Positions 51,727 to 62,209 of a stretch of 64,000 bases of DNA are shown here, piece after piece. The translations under genes were made by a program, and so were the position numbers. Position 1 is the first letter of the stretch; every line of letters starts with the position of its first letter. The DNA comes from Rickettsiales bacterium. GTDB lineage: Bacteria; Pseudomonadota; Alphaproteobacteria; Methylaequorales; Methylaequoraceae. The notes under the pieces were generated by a model, which saw nothing but the letters and a program-made list of their open reading frames with translations, had not been told where the DNA came from and made no database searches. Where the stretch lies: assembly GCA_002691145.1 (NCBI GenBank), contig NZHE01000023.1, positions 1 to 64,000 on the forward strand, read 5' to 3'.

Positions 51727-54489
51727 TTAAACATTAATTTTGCTAATTTTTGCAGCGCAGTATTTTAATTCTGGTATTTTTCCATCTGGATCAAGAGCTT
51801 GATTTGTAAGTAAGTTCACTGGTGCCTTTTCAAAACAAAATGGCATAAACACTAAACCATCGGGAATCATTCTATCTTTACGAACTTTAACAGTTATTTT
51901 ACCTCTTCTGGTTTGCAACTCAATCGTATCATTTTGTGTAAGATTATTATTTTTCATATCGTTCTTTGAAATGTGAACATATGGTTCGGGCTCAATAGAA
52001 TTTAAGATTTTCGCCCTCATTGTCATAGAACCTGTGTGCCAATGTTCTAAGAGTCTCCCAGTTGTAAGTACAAAAGGAAAATCTTTATCAGGTTTTTCAT
52101 CAGGATCGATAAGTTTAGCTGGGACCAATCTACCTTTTTTATTATTTGTAGGAAAACCTTCTCCAAAAATAACTTCATTACCTGGTTTGTCTTCAGCATC
52201 ACAAGGATATGTAACAGCACCTTCTTTAACTAATCTTTCCCATGAAATATTCTTAATTGATTCCATACAATTTCTTAGTTCATCGTAAATCTCATCTGGA
52301 CCAGAATAACTCCATCCCAAGTCAAATCTTTTTGCTAATTCTTGAATAATCCACCAATCTTGTTTGGCTTCACCTGGAGGGTTTACAGCCTTTCTTGCAA
52401 GTTGAACTCTTCGATCAGTATTGGTAAAAGTACCGGTTTTTTCGGGAAATGCTGATGCTGGAAGTACAATGTCTGCTAGGTAAGCTGTTTCGGTTAAAAA
52501 AATATCTTGTACTATCAAGGTATCTAATCTAGACAAAGCTTCTCTTGCATGATTGGCATTAGGGTCAGACATAGCAGGGTTTTCACCCATAACATAAAGA
52601 CCTTTTATTTTCCTCTCATAAATAGACTCCATAATTTCAACAACAGTCAAACCAGGATTTGGATCAAGTTTTGTTTCCCAATATTGTTCAAAAAACTTTA
52701 CATTATTGGCATCTGAAATTGGCAGATAATCAGGAAAAACCATAGGAATGAGCCCCACATCAGAAGCACCCTGTACATTATTCTGCCCTCTTAAAGGATG
52801 GAGTCCAGTTCCTGGTCTACCAACATTCCCTGTAATCAAAGCAAGAGAAATTAAACACCTAGAATTATCAGTGCCGTGAATATGTTGGGATATACCCATT
52901 CCCCAAAAAATCATAGCTGATTTTGCGTTTGCAAATAATCTTGCAGTTTCTCTTATTTCTTCTGCCGGTATATTACATATCTTTTCCATTTCCTCTGGTG
53001 TAAAATCTTTTACATGCTCTTTTAATTCAAGGTATCCTTCAGTAAACTTTTCTATATATTGTCTATCAGCCAAACCCTCTTCAATAATAACATTGATCAT
53101 CCCGTTTAAAAGAGATACATCAGTTCCAGGTTTAAAATGAAGATTTTTTTCAGCAAGTTTCGATAGTTCTTGCTCTCTTGGATCAGCAATGACAAGTTTT
53201 AAGCCTTTTTTTACTGCATTTTTTATATACGTTGCAGCAACTGGATGATTTTGAGATGGTCTAGCTCCAATTATAATTGCTACCTCGGCATTTTTAATTT
53301 CAGAAACTGGTGCGGTAACAGCTCCAGTGCCAATGGCTTCCATAAGTGCAGCAACAGAAGATGCATGGCACATTCTTGTGCAATGATCAACATTATTATT
53401 ATTAAAACCTGTCCTGACTAGCTTTTGAAATAAATAAGCTTCTTCATTAGAACCTTTTGCACAACCTAGTCCTGCCAAAGCTTTACCTGGACTATTATCT
53501 CTTATATTTTTTAATCTCGAAGCTGCTAAATTTAATGCTTCTTCCCACGAGGCTTCCCTAAAGTGAGAGGATGGATCCAATGGATTTATCTTTTCATTAG
53601 CAATCTTTTTTGCACCTTTTTTTCTAATCAAAGGTTTAGTAATTCTCTCTGGGTTATGAATGTAGTCAAAACCAAATCTACCTTTTACACAAAGTCTATT
53701 ATTATTAGCAGGGCCATCTCTTCCAACTGCTGATACAATTTTGTCATCTTTTATTTGATATGTAAGCTGACACCCTACTCCACAATATGGACAAAGAGAG
53801 TCAACTTCTCTATCAGGCTTTCCTTTATGTTTTCCATTTTCGTCTAACAAATTAGCTTCCATTAAGGCTCCTGTTGGACAAGCTTGTACGCATTCGCCAC
53901 AACTTACACATGTAGAATCCCCCATAGGATCATCAAAATCAAAAATTATTTTAGAAGTATGACCTCTTTGTCCCATTCCGATCACATCATTAACTTGTAC
54001 TTCTCTGCAAGCTCTTACACATAGATTGCAATGTATGCATGCGTCTAGATTTACTGACATGGCATTATTTGAATTGTCAGCAATGGGAGTGTCTGATGCA
54101 ATTTTTTTATCGAAACGACTTCCGTCCACTTTTGTTTTTTTTGCCATGTTCCAAAAGTGAGAATTTGGATCATGTGAATTTCTTTTTTCAGGTTGATCGG
54201 TTACTAAAAGTTCAATAACCATCTCTCTAGATTTTGTAGAACGTTCGTCAAGAGTAGTGACTTTCATTCCCTCAGCGGGTTTTCTTATACAAGAGGCAGC
54301 TAAAACTCTTTCTCCCTCAATATTGACCATACAAGCTCTACAATTTCCGTCTGCCCTGTAACCCGGTTTATCTGCATAGCATAGATGAGGTAAGGTTGTA
54401 CCATATCTTTTTGCAACCTGCCATATAGTCTCATTTCCAGAAGCTTCTACTTCCAAATTATCAATAAAAAATTTAGTAACTTTTTTCAT
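51727..54489 (-). CDS. fdsA: NAD-dependent formate dehydrogenase alpha subunit (FdsA type, Cys active site)
   Basis: NuoG-like 2Fe-2S N-terminus, CIHCNLCVRAC, CVSCGECVQACPTGAL, CPYCGVGCQL, NVDHCTRMCHASSVAAL, GENPAMSDPNANH. Confidence 0.95.
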   Translation of the reverse strand: MKKVTKFFIDNLEVEASGNETIWQVAKRYGTTLPHLCYADKPGYRADGNCRACMVNIEGERVLAASCIRKPAEGMKVTTLDERSTKSREMVIELLVTDQPEKRNSHDPNSHFWNMAKKTKVDGSRFDKKIASDTPIADNSNNAMSVNLDACIHCNLCVRACREVQVNDVIGMGQRGHTSKIIFDFDDPMGDSTCVSCGECVQACPTGALMEANLLDENGKHKGKPDREVDSLCPYCGVGCQLTYQIKDDKIVSAVGRDGPANNNRLCVKGRFGFDYIHNPERITKPLIRKKGAKKIANEKINPLDPSSHFREASWEEALNLAASRLKNIRDNSPGKALAGLGCAKGSNEEAYLFQKLVRTGFNNNNVDHCTRMCHASSVAALMEAIGTGAVTAPVSEIKNAEVAIIIGARPSQNHPVAATYIKNAVKKGLKLVIADPREQELSKLAEKNLHFKPGTDVSLLNGMINVIIEEGLADRQYIEKFTEGYLELKEHVKDFTPEEMEKICNIPAEEIRETARLFANAKSAMIFWGMGISQHIHGTDNSRCLISLALITGNVGRPGTGLHPLRGQNNVQGASDVGLIPMVFPDYLPISDANNVKFFEQYWETKLDPNPGLTVVEIMESIYERKIKGLYVMGENPAMSDPNANHAREALSRLDTLIVQDIFLTETAYLADIVLPASAFPEKTGTFTNTDRRVQLARKAVNPPGEAKQDWWIIQELAKRFDLGWSYSGPDEIYDELRNCMESIKNISWERLVKEGAVTYPCDAEDKPGNEVIFGEGFPTNNKKGRLVPAKLIDPDEKPDKDFPFVLTTGRLLEHWHTGSMTMRAKILNSIEPEPYVHISKNDMKNNNLTQNDTIELQTRRGKITVKVRKDRMIPDGLVFMPFCFEKAPVNLLTNQALDPDGKIPELKYCAAKISKINV

Positions 54490-56169
54490 TTAAATGTCGT
54501 CTGAAAAATAATTAAGTGCGCTTTTTATTGGGTTACCTGCAGCTTGACCAAGACCACAAATAGATGCATCTCTCATAATTTTGACAAGTTCTAATAACAA
54601 ATCCTTATTCCAATTATTCTTTTCTAACAATTTAACCGCCTTTTCAGTTCCAACTCTGCACGGAGTGCACTGACCACAACTTTCATCTTCAAAGAATTTG
54701 AGTAAATTCAATACTATTTTTGTTATATCATCTTTGTCGGAAAAAACAACTATTGCACCAGACCCTATAAAGCAACCATGCTCCTCTAGTGTTCCAAAAT
54801 CTAAGGGGATATCAGCTTTTGATGCCGGAAGAATACCCCCTGAAGCACCTCCAGGCAGATAACCATAAAATTTATGACCATCTTCCATTCCCCCGCAATG
54901 TTCTTTTAGAAGCTCATTCATAGTAATGCCTGCAGGTACAAGTTTTACACCCGGTTTTTTTATTCTTCCAGATACAGAAAAACTGTGTGGCCCTTTTCTA
55001 CCTCTTGTACCTTGCTTTGAAAACCAAGAGGACCCTTTTTCAAGTATATCTCTTACCCAAAAAACTGTCTCAATGTTGTGGTTTAAAGTTGGAAGCCCAA
55101 ATAGACCAACCTTTGATACAAAAGGTGGTTTATGTCGAGGCAAACCTCTTTTTCCTTCAATTGATTCAATCATAGCAGATTCTTCGCCGCAGATATAAGC
55201 TCCAGCTCCACGTCTGATGTGAACTTTGGTGTTTTTTATAATGTTATTATCATAAAGTTTCTTTAATTCTCTGAACATTTTTATTCTTATTCCTGGATAT
55301 TCATCTCTCATGTAAATATATACATCACTGGCTTCTACTGCCCAAGCTGCTATTAACATACCTTCAAAAAATCTATGCATGTCATTCTCTAGGTAAAGTT
55401 TATCCTTAAATGTTCCAGGTTCTCCTTCATCGCCATTAATTGTCATCAATCTAGGACCATTTTCCATTTTGACAAATTTCCATTTTTGTCCAGATGGAAA
55501 ACCAGCACCACCCATCCCTTTAAGACCAGAATCATTCAAAGTTTCAACAATTTTTTCAAAAGGGATTTCTCCATCATAACATTTTTCAAGAATTTTATAA
55601 CCTCCTGACTTTATGTACTCTTCATATTCAATTCCATTAACTATTTTTGGATGTAGTTCATTACTTTCAATTACCTTTGTTACTTTATCTGAAGTAATTT
55701 TTGTAACGTGTTTATGTCCCACCTCGCAGGCAGGGGCTAAATCACATAGCCCCATACACGGGGCTCTTAATATTCTCACTTTATTTTTATCAACACTCTT
55801 ATTTAGTTCATTGATTATATTCTGAGAGCCTTTTAGTTCGCATGTTAAGCTGTCGCAAACTCTAACAGTAATTTCAGGTGGAGAGTCGCAATGATCATCA
55901 ATTACATCAAAATGAGCATAAAATGTGGCAACTTCAAATGATTCAGCAAAAGGTATTTTCAAAATATGGGAAATAGCTGCTAGATGCTTTTTCCTGATGC
56001 ATCTGTATTTATCTTGTATTAGATGAAAATATTCTATTAGTAGATCTCTTTTTAATGGAAGATGAAAAATTAGTTCCTTAATTTCTGAAAGAGAATCTTC
56101 ATCAATGTCTCTACCCTTAGGGTACGGAACATTCTTTTTTTTTTTATTTAAATCAAAGTTATCTAACAT
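54490..56169 (-). CDS. Fused NuoE/NuoF-type formate dehydrogenase subunit (FdsG-FdsB fusion)
   Basis: N-term NuoE-like 2Fe-2S (CDSLTC...CMGLC), then NuoF (GLKGMGGAGFPSGQKWKF, NGDEGEPGTFKD, ESCGQCTPCRVGT). Confidence 0.92.
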   Translation of the reverse strand: MLDNFDLNKKKKNVPYPKGRDIDEDSLSEIKELIFHLPLKRDLLIEYFHLIQDKYRCIRKKHLAAISHILKIPFAESFEVATFYAHFDVIDDHCDSPPEITVRVCDSLTCELKGSQNIINELNKSVDKNKVRILRAPCMGLCDLAPACEVGHKHVTKITSDKVTKVIESNELHPKIVNGIEYEEYIKSGGYKILEKCYDGEIPFEKIVETLNDSGLKGMGGAGFPSGQKWKFVKMENGPRLMTINGDEGEPGTFKDKLYLENDMHRFFEGMLIAAWAVEASDVYIYMRDEYPGIRIKMFRELKKLYDNNIIKNTKVHIRRGAGAYICGEESAMIESIEGKRGLPRHKPPFVSKVGLFGLPTLNHNIETVFWVRDILEKGSSWFSKQGTRGRKGPHSFSVSGRIKKPGVKLVPAGITMNELLKEHCGGMEDGHKFYGYLPGGASGGILPASKADIPLDFGTLEEHGCFIGSGAIVVFSDKDDITKIVLNLLKFFEDESCGQCTPCRVGTEKAVKLLEKNNWNKDLLLELVKIMRDASICGLGQAAGNPIKSALNYFSDDI

Positions 56170-56232
56170 ATGAACACTTTTTTTATAATATATATATGAA
56201 CTTTAATCATAATTTTAATAGCAAAAGTAAGA

Positions 56233-56736
56233 TTAATTTAAAATTTTTTGTATCATATCAAAAATATCGCCTCCTTCAAAAAGAAAACCTTTAATTCTTG
56301 CATTTTTAGCGGCCTGCAGATCCGTCTGCTTATCTCCTATAAAAAAGCATTGATTTCTTTCTAAGTTATATTTTTTTATAGCCTCATTTATCATTTCTGG
56401 ACTGGGCTTCCTTCTAGATTTAAGAATATTTTCTTTTGGCAAGTCTGTACAATAGAAAAAATCATCAATATACGCATTGTTTTTTTTAAGTTCTTGATTT
56501 ATCCACTCGTGAAGTTTATTTAGTTCTTCCTCTGTAAAATATCCTCTTTTAACCCCAGATTGATTTGTAATTACAATCACTACGTAATTAAGTTTATTAA
56601 GTAATTTAATTGTTTTTTTTATGCCTTTAATCCACCTAAAGTCTTGAATTTTATGAACATATCCCGTATCAAGATTTATAACTCCATCCCTATCTAGAAA
56701 TGCTCCTTTTTTTTTTTTAAATTTTTCTTGATTCAT
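56233..56736 (-). CDS. HAD-IIIA phosphatase, GmhB-like
   Basis: AFLDRDGVINLDTGYVHK, VVIVITNQSGVKRGYFTEEEL, RKPSPEMI, IGDKQTDLQAAKNA. Confidence 0.9.
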   Translation of the reverse strand: MNQEKFKKKKGAFLDRDGVINLDTGYVHKIQDFRWIKGIKKTIKLLNKLNYVVIVITNQSGVKRGYFTEEELNKLHEWINQELKKNNAYIDDFFYCTDLPKENILKSRRKPSPEMINEAIKKYNLERNQCFFIGDKQTDLQAAKNARIKGFLFEGGDIFDMIQKILN

Positions 56737-56788
56737 TTTTTTTCCAAATATAATTATATGCTTTATATTAATTTATTTGTAACTTTTT

Positions 56789-57223
56789 TTGGACAATACA
56801 ATGAAGTCAAAAAATTTAAAAAAATATGAGCCAAATAAAAATGAAGATTTTATGAATTCAAAGCAATTAGAATATTTTAAACAAAAACTTTTGACTTGGA
56901 AAAAAGAAGTGCTGAGGGACTCAAATATAACTCTTATGAAGTTAAAAGAAGAATCAACAAATAAACCTGATGCAACAGATAGAGCTTCTCTTGAGTCTGA
57001 TAGAACGCTAGAACTTAGAACAAGAGATAGACTCAGAAAACTTCTGTCTAAAATTGATAAAGCGCTATCAAAAATTGATGATGGAAGTTATGGATATTGC
57101 GAACAAACTCTTGAACCAATTTCTTTAGAAAGACTTAAAGCAAGGCCTATAGCTACATTATCACTTGAAGCGCAGGAGAATCACGAAAAAAGTGAGAGAA
57201 TATACAAAGAAAAAGAATATTAA
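56789..57223 (+). CDS. dksA: RNA polymerase-binding protein DksA
   Basis: FKQKLLTWKKEVL, KPDATDRASLESDRTLELRTRDRLRKLLSKIDKALSKIDDGSYGYCEQTLEPISLERLKARP. Confidence 0.95.
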   Translation: MDNTMKSKNLKKYEPNKNEDFMNSKQLEYFKQKLLTWKKEVLRDSNITLMKLKEESTNKPDATDRASLESDRTLELRTRDRLRKLLSKIDKALSKIDDGSYGYCEQTLEPISLERLKARPIATLSLEAQENHEKSERIYKEKEY

Positions 57224-57265
57224 ATTTTACTTTATCATTCAAAATTTTTTGTGTATGATAAAAAA

Positions 57266-57280
57266 GAACATTTATAGAAC
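57266..57280 (+). promoter_or_regulatory. LexA/SOS box, alphaproteobacterial type, upstream of recA
   Basis: GAAC-ATTTATA-GAAC (GTTC-N7-GTTC on the other strand), 6 bp before the recA ATG, next to TATGAT. Confidence 0.8.
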
Positions 57281-57286
57281 AAATAT

Positions 57287-58318
57287 ATGGACAAATTAAA
57301 AAGTTTAGAATCTACAATTAGCCAAATTGAAAGAAATTTTGGTAAAGGTTCCGTTATGAGACTTGGGCAACAAGAACAAGTTGATATAGAAACAATCTCT
57401 ACAGGATCTCTCACTCTTGATTTAGAATTGGGTATTGGCGGTTTTCCCAAAGGAAGAATAATTGAAATTTATGGTCCTGAAAGTTCAGGGAAAACAACAC
57501 TAGCTTTGCATGCATTAGCAGAATCGCAAAAGTCTGGTGGTACATGTGCTTTTATTGACGCAGAGCACGCTTTAGACCCAATTTATGCAAAAAAATTGGG
57601 AGTAGACACAGATAATATGTTAATTTCGCAACCTGATAATGGTGAACAAGCATTGGAAATTGCTGATACACTGGTTGGTTCAAGTGCAATCGATCTTTTA
57701 GTGGTTGATTCAGTTGCAGCTCTTGTACCCAGAGCCGAAATTGAGGGTGATATGGGTGATTCTCATATGGGACTTCATGCGAGACTAATGAGCCAAGCTT
57801 TGAGAAAACTTACTGGTTCAATTTCTAGATCAAATACTTTAGTTATTTTTATCAATCAAATAAGACAAAAAATAGGAATAATGTTTGGCAATCCTGAAAC
57901 TACAACGGGGGGAAATGCTCTAAAATTTTATGCTTCTGTGAGACTTGATATTCGAAGAATTGGTGCAATTAAAGATAGAGACCAAATTATTGGTAATCAA
58001 ACAAAGGTAAAAGTTGTAAAAAATAAATTAGCTCCACCATTTAAAACGGTCGAATTTGACATTATGTATGGTGAGGGAATTTCAAAAACCGGAGAGATAC
58101 TTGATTTAGCCACAAAATCAGGTTTAATTGACAAAGCCGGCGCATGGTACTCGTATAAAAATGAAAGAATTGGACAGGGAAGAGAAAATGCTAAAATTTT
58201 TCTAAAAGAAAATAAGACAATTTCTGACGAAATTGAAAATATTTTAAGAAAAAATAATTTAGAACAAATTACAAATGAAGAAGTTAATCAGGATGATACA
58301 ACTGCTAAAGAAAAATAA
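57287..58318 (+). CDS. recA: Recombinase RecA
   Basis: [70 protein letters not shown]. Confidence 0.99.
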   Translation: MDKLKSLESTISQIERNFGKGSVMRLGQQEQVDIETISTGSLTLDLELGIGGFPKGRIIEIYGPESSGKTTLALHALAESQKSGGTCAFIDAEHALDPIYAKKLGVDTDNMLISQPDNGEQALEIADTLVGSSAIDLLVVDSVAALVPRAEIEGDMGDSHMGLHARLMSQALRKLTGSISRSNTLVIFINQIRQKIGIMFGNPETTTGGNALKFYASVRLDIRRIGAIKDRDQIIGNQTKVKVVKNKLAPPFKTVEFDIMYGEGISKTGEILDLATKSGLIDKAGAWYSYKNERIGQGRENAKIFLKENKTISDEIENILRKNNLEQITNEEVNQDDTTAKEK

Positions 58319-58375
58319 CATCAAAGGATGATTGAAAATAATTATTGAATAATCTATTTTTAAATTCTTAGAATA

Positions 58376-61012
58376 ATGATTAAGTCAAAAGAAATAAGAG
58401 AAAAATTTTTGGATTTTTTTGAAAGCAATGGTCATAAAATCATTAATTCTTCTCCTCTAATTCCGGACAACGATCCATCTCTATTATTTACAAACGCAGG
58501 AATGGTTCAATTCAAAAATATTTTTACAGGAAAGGAGAAGTCAAAGTTTTTAAATGTAGTCTCTGCGCAAAAATGTATAAGGGCTGGAGGAAAACATAAT
58601 GACTTAAATAATGTTGGATATACTCCAAGACATCATACCTTTTTTGAAATGCTTGGAAATTTTTCTTTTGGTTCATACTTTAAACAGGAGGCTATTGAAT
58701 TTGCATGGAAATTTTTGACAAAAGATTGTTTGTTGAAACCAGAAAAACTTGTAGTTACTGTTTACGAAGAGGACATTGATTCTTTTAAAATCTGGAAGAA
58801 ATTATTAAGTAATAAAAACACCAAAATAATTAAAATTTCGTCATCCGATAATTTTTGGTCTATGGGTGAGAAAGGTCCTTGTGGTCCCTGTAGCGAAATA
58901 TTCTATGATAATGGAGAGAAAATTTATGGAGGTCTGCCTGGTAGTAAAGAGCAAGAAGGTGAGAGATTTGTAGAAGTGTGGAATTTAGTGTTTATGCAAT
59001 TTGAAAAGGATGGGAATAAACTAAAAGAACTTCCGAAAAAATGCGTTGACACAGGTATGGGACTCGAGAGAATTACAGCAGTGTTGAACGGTTTAACAAA
59101 TAACTTTGAGACTGATATTTTTCTTAATTTAATAAATAAAATCGAGGAATTAACGAAAATTTCCTGTAATAGTCAAAATATAGCCTCTTTTAGAATAATT
59201 TCTGATCATATGAGGTCAATTGTGTTCTTAATTTCTGAGGGTTTAATTCCTTCAAACGAGGGGAGGGGTTATGTTCTTAGAAGGATTATTAGAAGAGCGG
59301 CAAGACACATAAGCTTAATTGGCTTTGAAAAATCCATAATGTATAAATTAGTAGAATATGTTTGTTGTGAATATAATGAAATATATTTTGATCTTAAACA
59401 AAATGAGAAGTACATCATTGAAACACTTGAAAACGAGGAAAAAAAATTCTCATTGACCCTAAAAGATGGACTTAGACTTTTAAATTTTGAAATTAAAAAT
59501 CTTAAAACTAAAAACTTTCCTGAAAAAACTGCTTTTAAACTTTATGATACTTATGGTTTTCCATATGATATGACAGAAAATATTCTGAAAGAAAATAATT
59601 TAACTTTAGATATGAAAAAGTTACAGAAAATAATAAATAAACAGAAATTTATTTCAAAAAAAAGTTGGAGAGGTAGTGGTGATTTAGAAGAGGAAAATGT
59701 TTTAATAGAATTAAAAAATAAATTTGAGAAAACAAACTTTCTTGGATACGAGCACACCAATTTGAAATCAAAGTTAATAGGCATTATCAACAAAGGTTCA
59801 TTTACGGAAAGGGTATGTGATGGTGATTCGGCTTATCTCATATTTGAATCAACTCCATTTTTTGCAGAGTCTGGAGGACAAATTGGGGACTCTGGAAAAT
59901 TGTTATGTGCTTCAAATAATTCTGTTCTTTGTGAAATAAGTAAGACTATTAAAATCCAAGGAGATATATTTCTTCATGATGCAAAAAATATAAAAAAAGA
60001 ATTATACATACACAATTCTTACGAGCTTCTAATTGATAAGGAATCAAGAAATAAGATAAGAAATAATCATTCCGCTACTCATCTCTTGAATGAAAGTTTA
60101 AGAAGAATTCTAGGGGACCATATAAAGCAAAAAGGCTCGCTTGTTTCTGAATCGAAACTAAGATTTGATTATTCACACAATTCACCCCTTACACAAAAAG
60201 AAATTTTTTTAATTGAAGATTTAGTTAATTCTCAAATTAGAGAAAATCTAAAAATAAACATTAAATTCATGAAACCAAAGGATGCGATTGAATCTGGCAC
60301 ATTGGGGTTGTTTGGAGAGAAATACCCAGATCTCGCTAGAGTAGTTAACATGTCATATTCAGATAGCAAGAAAATTGATTCTTTCTCTTCGGAATTATGT
60401 GGAGGAACCCATGTAGATTTTACTGGTGAGATAGGCTACTTTAAAATTTTATCTGACACTTCAATTTCATCTGGGGTAAGAAGAATGGAGGCTATTACTG
60501 GTGAATACGCGCAAAAGTTTGTAAATCAAAAGGTTGAATTGATCAGCAATTTAGCTTTTTTAGTTAAAACTGATGAGAGAAATATATTAGAAAAAATTAA
60601 AAATCTACTTCAAGAAAATAAATCTCTTAAATCCGCAGGAGCAAAAAATAATGAAGTAAAATTAAATGAGAAGTTCCTCTCAGTTATTAATGGGATAAGT
60701 GTTTATTGCCAGGAGGTTGAAACCAATTCCAAGGAAATAAAAAAGTATGCTGACCAAGTAAAATTAAAAAATAATTCATGTGCAAGTATAATTATAAACA
60801 GGCAAGACAAAAAAATTACATTTCTAATCTCATTAACCGATGATTTAACAAAAAAACTTGACGCGCAAATAATTGCTAGAAAAGTGTCATCTATTTTGGG
60901 AGGAAAAGGTGGAGGTGGAAGAAAAGATTTAGCCCAAGGAGGAGGAATAGATGTAAGCAAGCTAAATGATGCTTTTAGTTTTTTTAAAGATCTATTTAAG
61001 GAAAATTTTTAA
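58376..61012 (+). CDS. alaS: Alanine--tRNA ligase
   Basis: LFTNAGMVQFKNIFTG, VVSAQKCIRAGGKHNDLNNVG, RRIIRRAARH, NHSATHLLN, ELCGGTHV. Confidence 0.98.
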   Translation: MIKSKEIREKFLDFFESNGHKIINSSPLIPDNDPSLLFTNAGMVQFKNIFTGKEKSKFLNVVSAQKCIRAGGKHNDLNNVGYTPRHHTFFEMLGNFSFGSYFKQEAIEFAWKFLTKDCLLKPEKLVVTVYEEDIDSFKIWKKLLSNKNTKIIKISSSDNFWSMGEKGPCGPCSEIFYDNGEKIYGGLPGSKEQEGERFVEVWNLVFMQFEKDGNKLKELPKKCVDTGMGLERITAVLNGLTNNFETDIFLNLINKIEELTKISCNSQNIASFRIISDHMRSIVFLISEGLIPSNEGRGYVLRRIIRRAARHISLIGFEKSIMYKLVEYVCCEYNEIYFDLKQNEKYIIETLENEEKKFSLTLKDGLRLLNFEIKNLKTKNFPEKTAFKLYDTYGFPYDMTENILKENNLTLDMKKLQKIINKQKFISKKSWRGSGDLEEENVLIELKNKFEKTNFLGYEHTNLKSKLIGIINKGSFTERVCDGDSAYLIFESTPFFAESGGQIGDSGKLLCASNNSVLCEISKTIKIQGDIFLHDAKNIKKELYIHNSYELLIDKESRNKIRNNHSATHLLNESLRRILGDHIKQKGSLVSESKLRFDYSHNSPLTQKEIFLIEDLVNSQIRENLKINIKFMKPKDAIESGTLGLFGEKYPDLARVVNMSYSDSKKIDSFSSELCGGTHVDFTGEIGYFKILSDTSISSGVRRMEAITGEYAQKFVNQKVELISNLAFLVKTDERNILEKIKNLLQENKSLKSAGAKNNEVKLNEKFLSVINGISVYCQEVETNSKEIKKYADQVKLKNNSCASIIINRQDKKITFLISLTDDLTKKLDAQIIARKVSSILGGKGGGGRKDLAQGGGIDVSKLNDAFSFFKDLFKENF

Positions 61013-62209
61013 CTTACTTTTTATCTCATGAATGAATTCATTGGTAGTTAGCCACTTTTGTTCTGGCCCCACGATTAGAGCAAGATCTTTTGTCATAAAA
61101 CCAGATTCAACCATTTCAATGCAGATTTTTTCAAGTTGTTGTGTGAAAAATTGTAATTTTTCATTTTTATCAATGAAGCCCCGGAACCATAGGGCTCTTG
61201 ACCATGCAAATATAGATGCTATTGGATTTGTAGAAGTTTCAAGTCCATTTTCATGCTGTCTAAAATGACTTGTGACGGTACCGTGAGCTGCCTCTGTTTC
61301 AATGATTTTTCCGTCAGGACTTTGTAAAATGGAGGTCATTAGTCCTAATGAACCATATCCCTGAGCGACCAAATCTGACATAACATCTCCATCATAATTT
61401 TTGCATGCCCATAAGTAGTCTCCTCGCCATTTTAATAAACAAGCAACCATATCATCTATTAACCTATGTTGATAAGTGATTTTAAAAGATTTAAATTTTT
61501 TTTTAAAATATTTTTCATATATTCCATCAAATATTTCCTTGAACTTTTCATCATAATGCTGCAAAATTGTATTTTTTGTTGATAAGAAAACTGAAATTTT
61601 TTTTGATAAAGCATAATTAAAACATGAATGTGCAAAGTCACTTATTGATTTGTCAATATTATACATACCCATAGCAACACCAGGACTATCAAACTTAAAA
61701 ATATTTAATTTTTTAATTTTATTTGAATTTTTAGATTTAAAATTTAAAGTCAACTCACCAGGCTCAGTAATTCTTAAATCTTTAGATTTATAAATATCTC
61801 CAAAAGCATGTCTTGCGATAATTACTGGTTTTTCCCAGTGTGGTATCAATTTAGGAATATTTTTACAAATAATTGGTTCTCTAAAAATCGTTCCATTAAG
61901 AATATTTCTTATAGTACCATTGGGTGAATTAAATTTTTTTTTTAATTTAAATTCTTCGACCCTTTTGTCATCAGGAGTAATAGTTGCACATTTAACTCCT
62001 ATTTTATTTTTTTTTATTGCTTTTGCTGCTTCTGTGGTAACTAAGTCATTGGTTAAATTTCTATTTTTAATGCCAAGGTCATATTCTAGTAATTCAATTT
62101 CAAGATGTGGTAAAATTAACTCATCTTTTATTTTTTTCCAGATAACTCTGGCCATTTCGTCTCCATTGATATCAACAATTGGGTTATTAACTTTAATTTT
62201 TGACATCAA
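60992..62209 (-). CDS. icd: NADP-dependent isocitrate dehydrogenase
   Basis: NPIVDINGDEMARVIWKKIK, CATITPDDKRVEEF, SPNGTIRNILNGTIFREPI, YDGDVMSDLVAQGYGSLGLMTS, EAAHGTVTSHF. Confidence 0.96.
   Translation of the reverse strand: MMSKIKVNNPIVDINGDEMARVIWKKIKDELILPHLEIELLEYDLGIKNRNLTNDLVTTEAAKAIKKNKIGVKCATITPDDKRVEEFKLKKKFNSPNGTIRNILNGTIFREPIICKNIPKLIPHWEKPVIIARHAFGDIYKSKDLRITEPGELTLNFKSKNSNKIKKLNIFKFDSPGVAMGMYNIDKSISDFAHSCFNYALSKKISVFLSTKNTILQHYDEKFKEIFDGIYEKYFKKKFKSFKITYQHRLIDDMVACLLKWRGDYLWACKNYDGDVMSDLVAQGYGSLGLMTSILQSPDGKIIETEAAHGTVTSHFRQHENGLETSTNPIASIFAWSRALWFRGFIDKNEKLQFFTQQLEKICIEMVESGFMTKDLALIVGPEQKWLTTNEFIHEIKSKLKIFLK

Noticed and set aside
53350-53400. Possible selenocysteine formate dehydrogenase
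   Set aside because: The active-site region reads HCTRMCHAS with Cys codons and no in-frame TGA.
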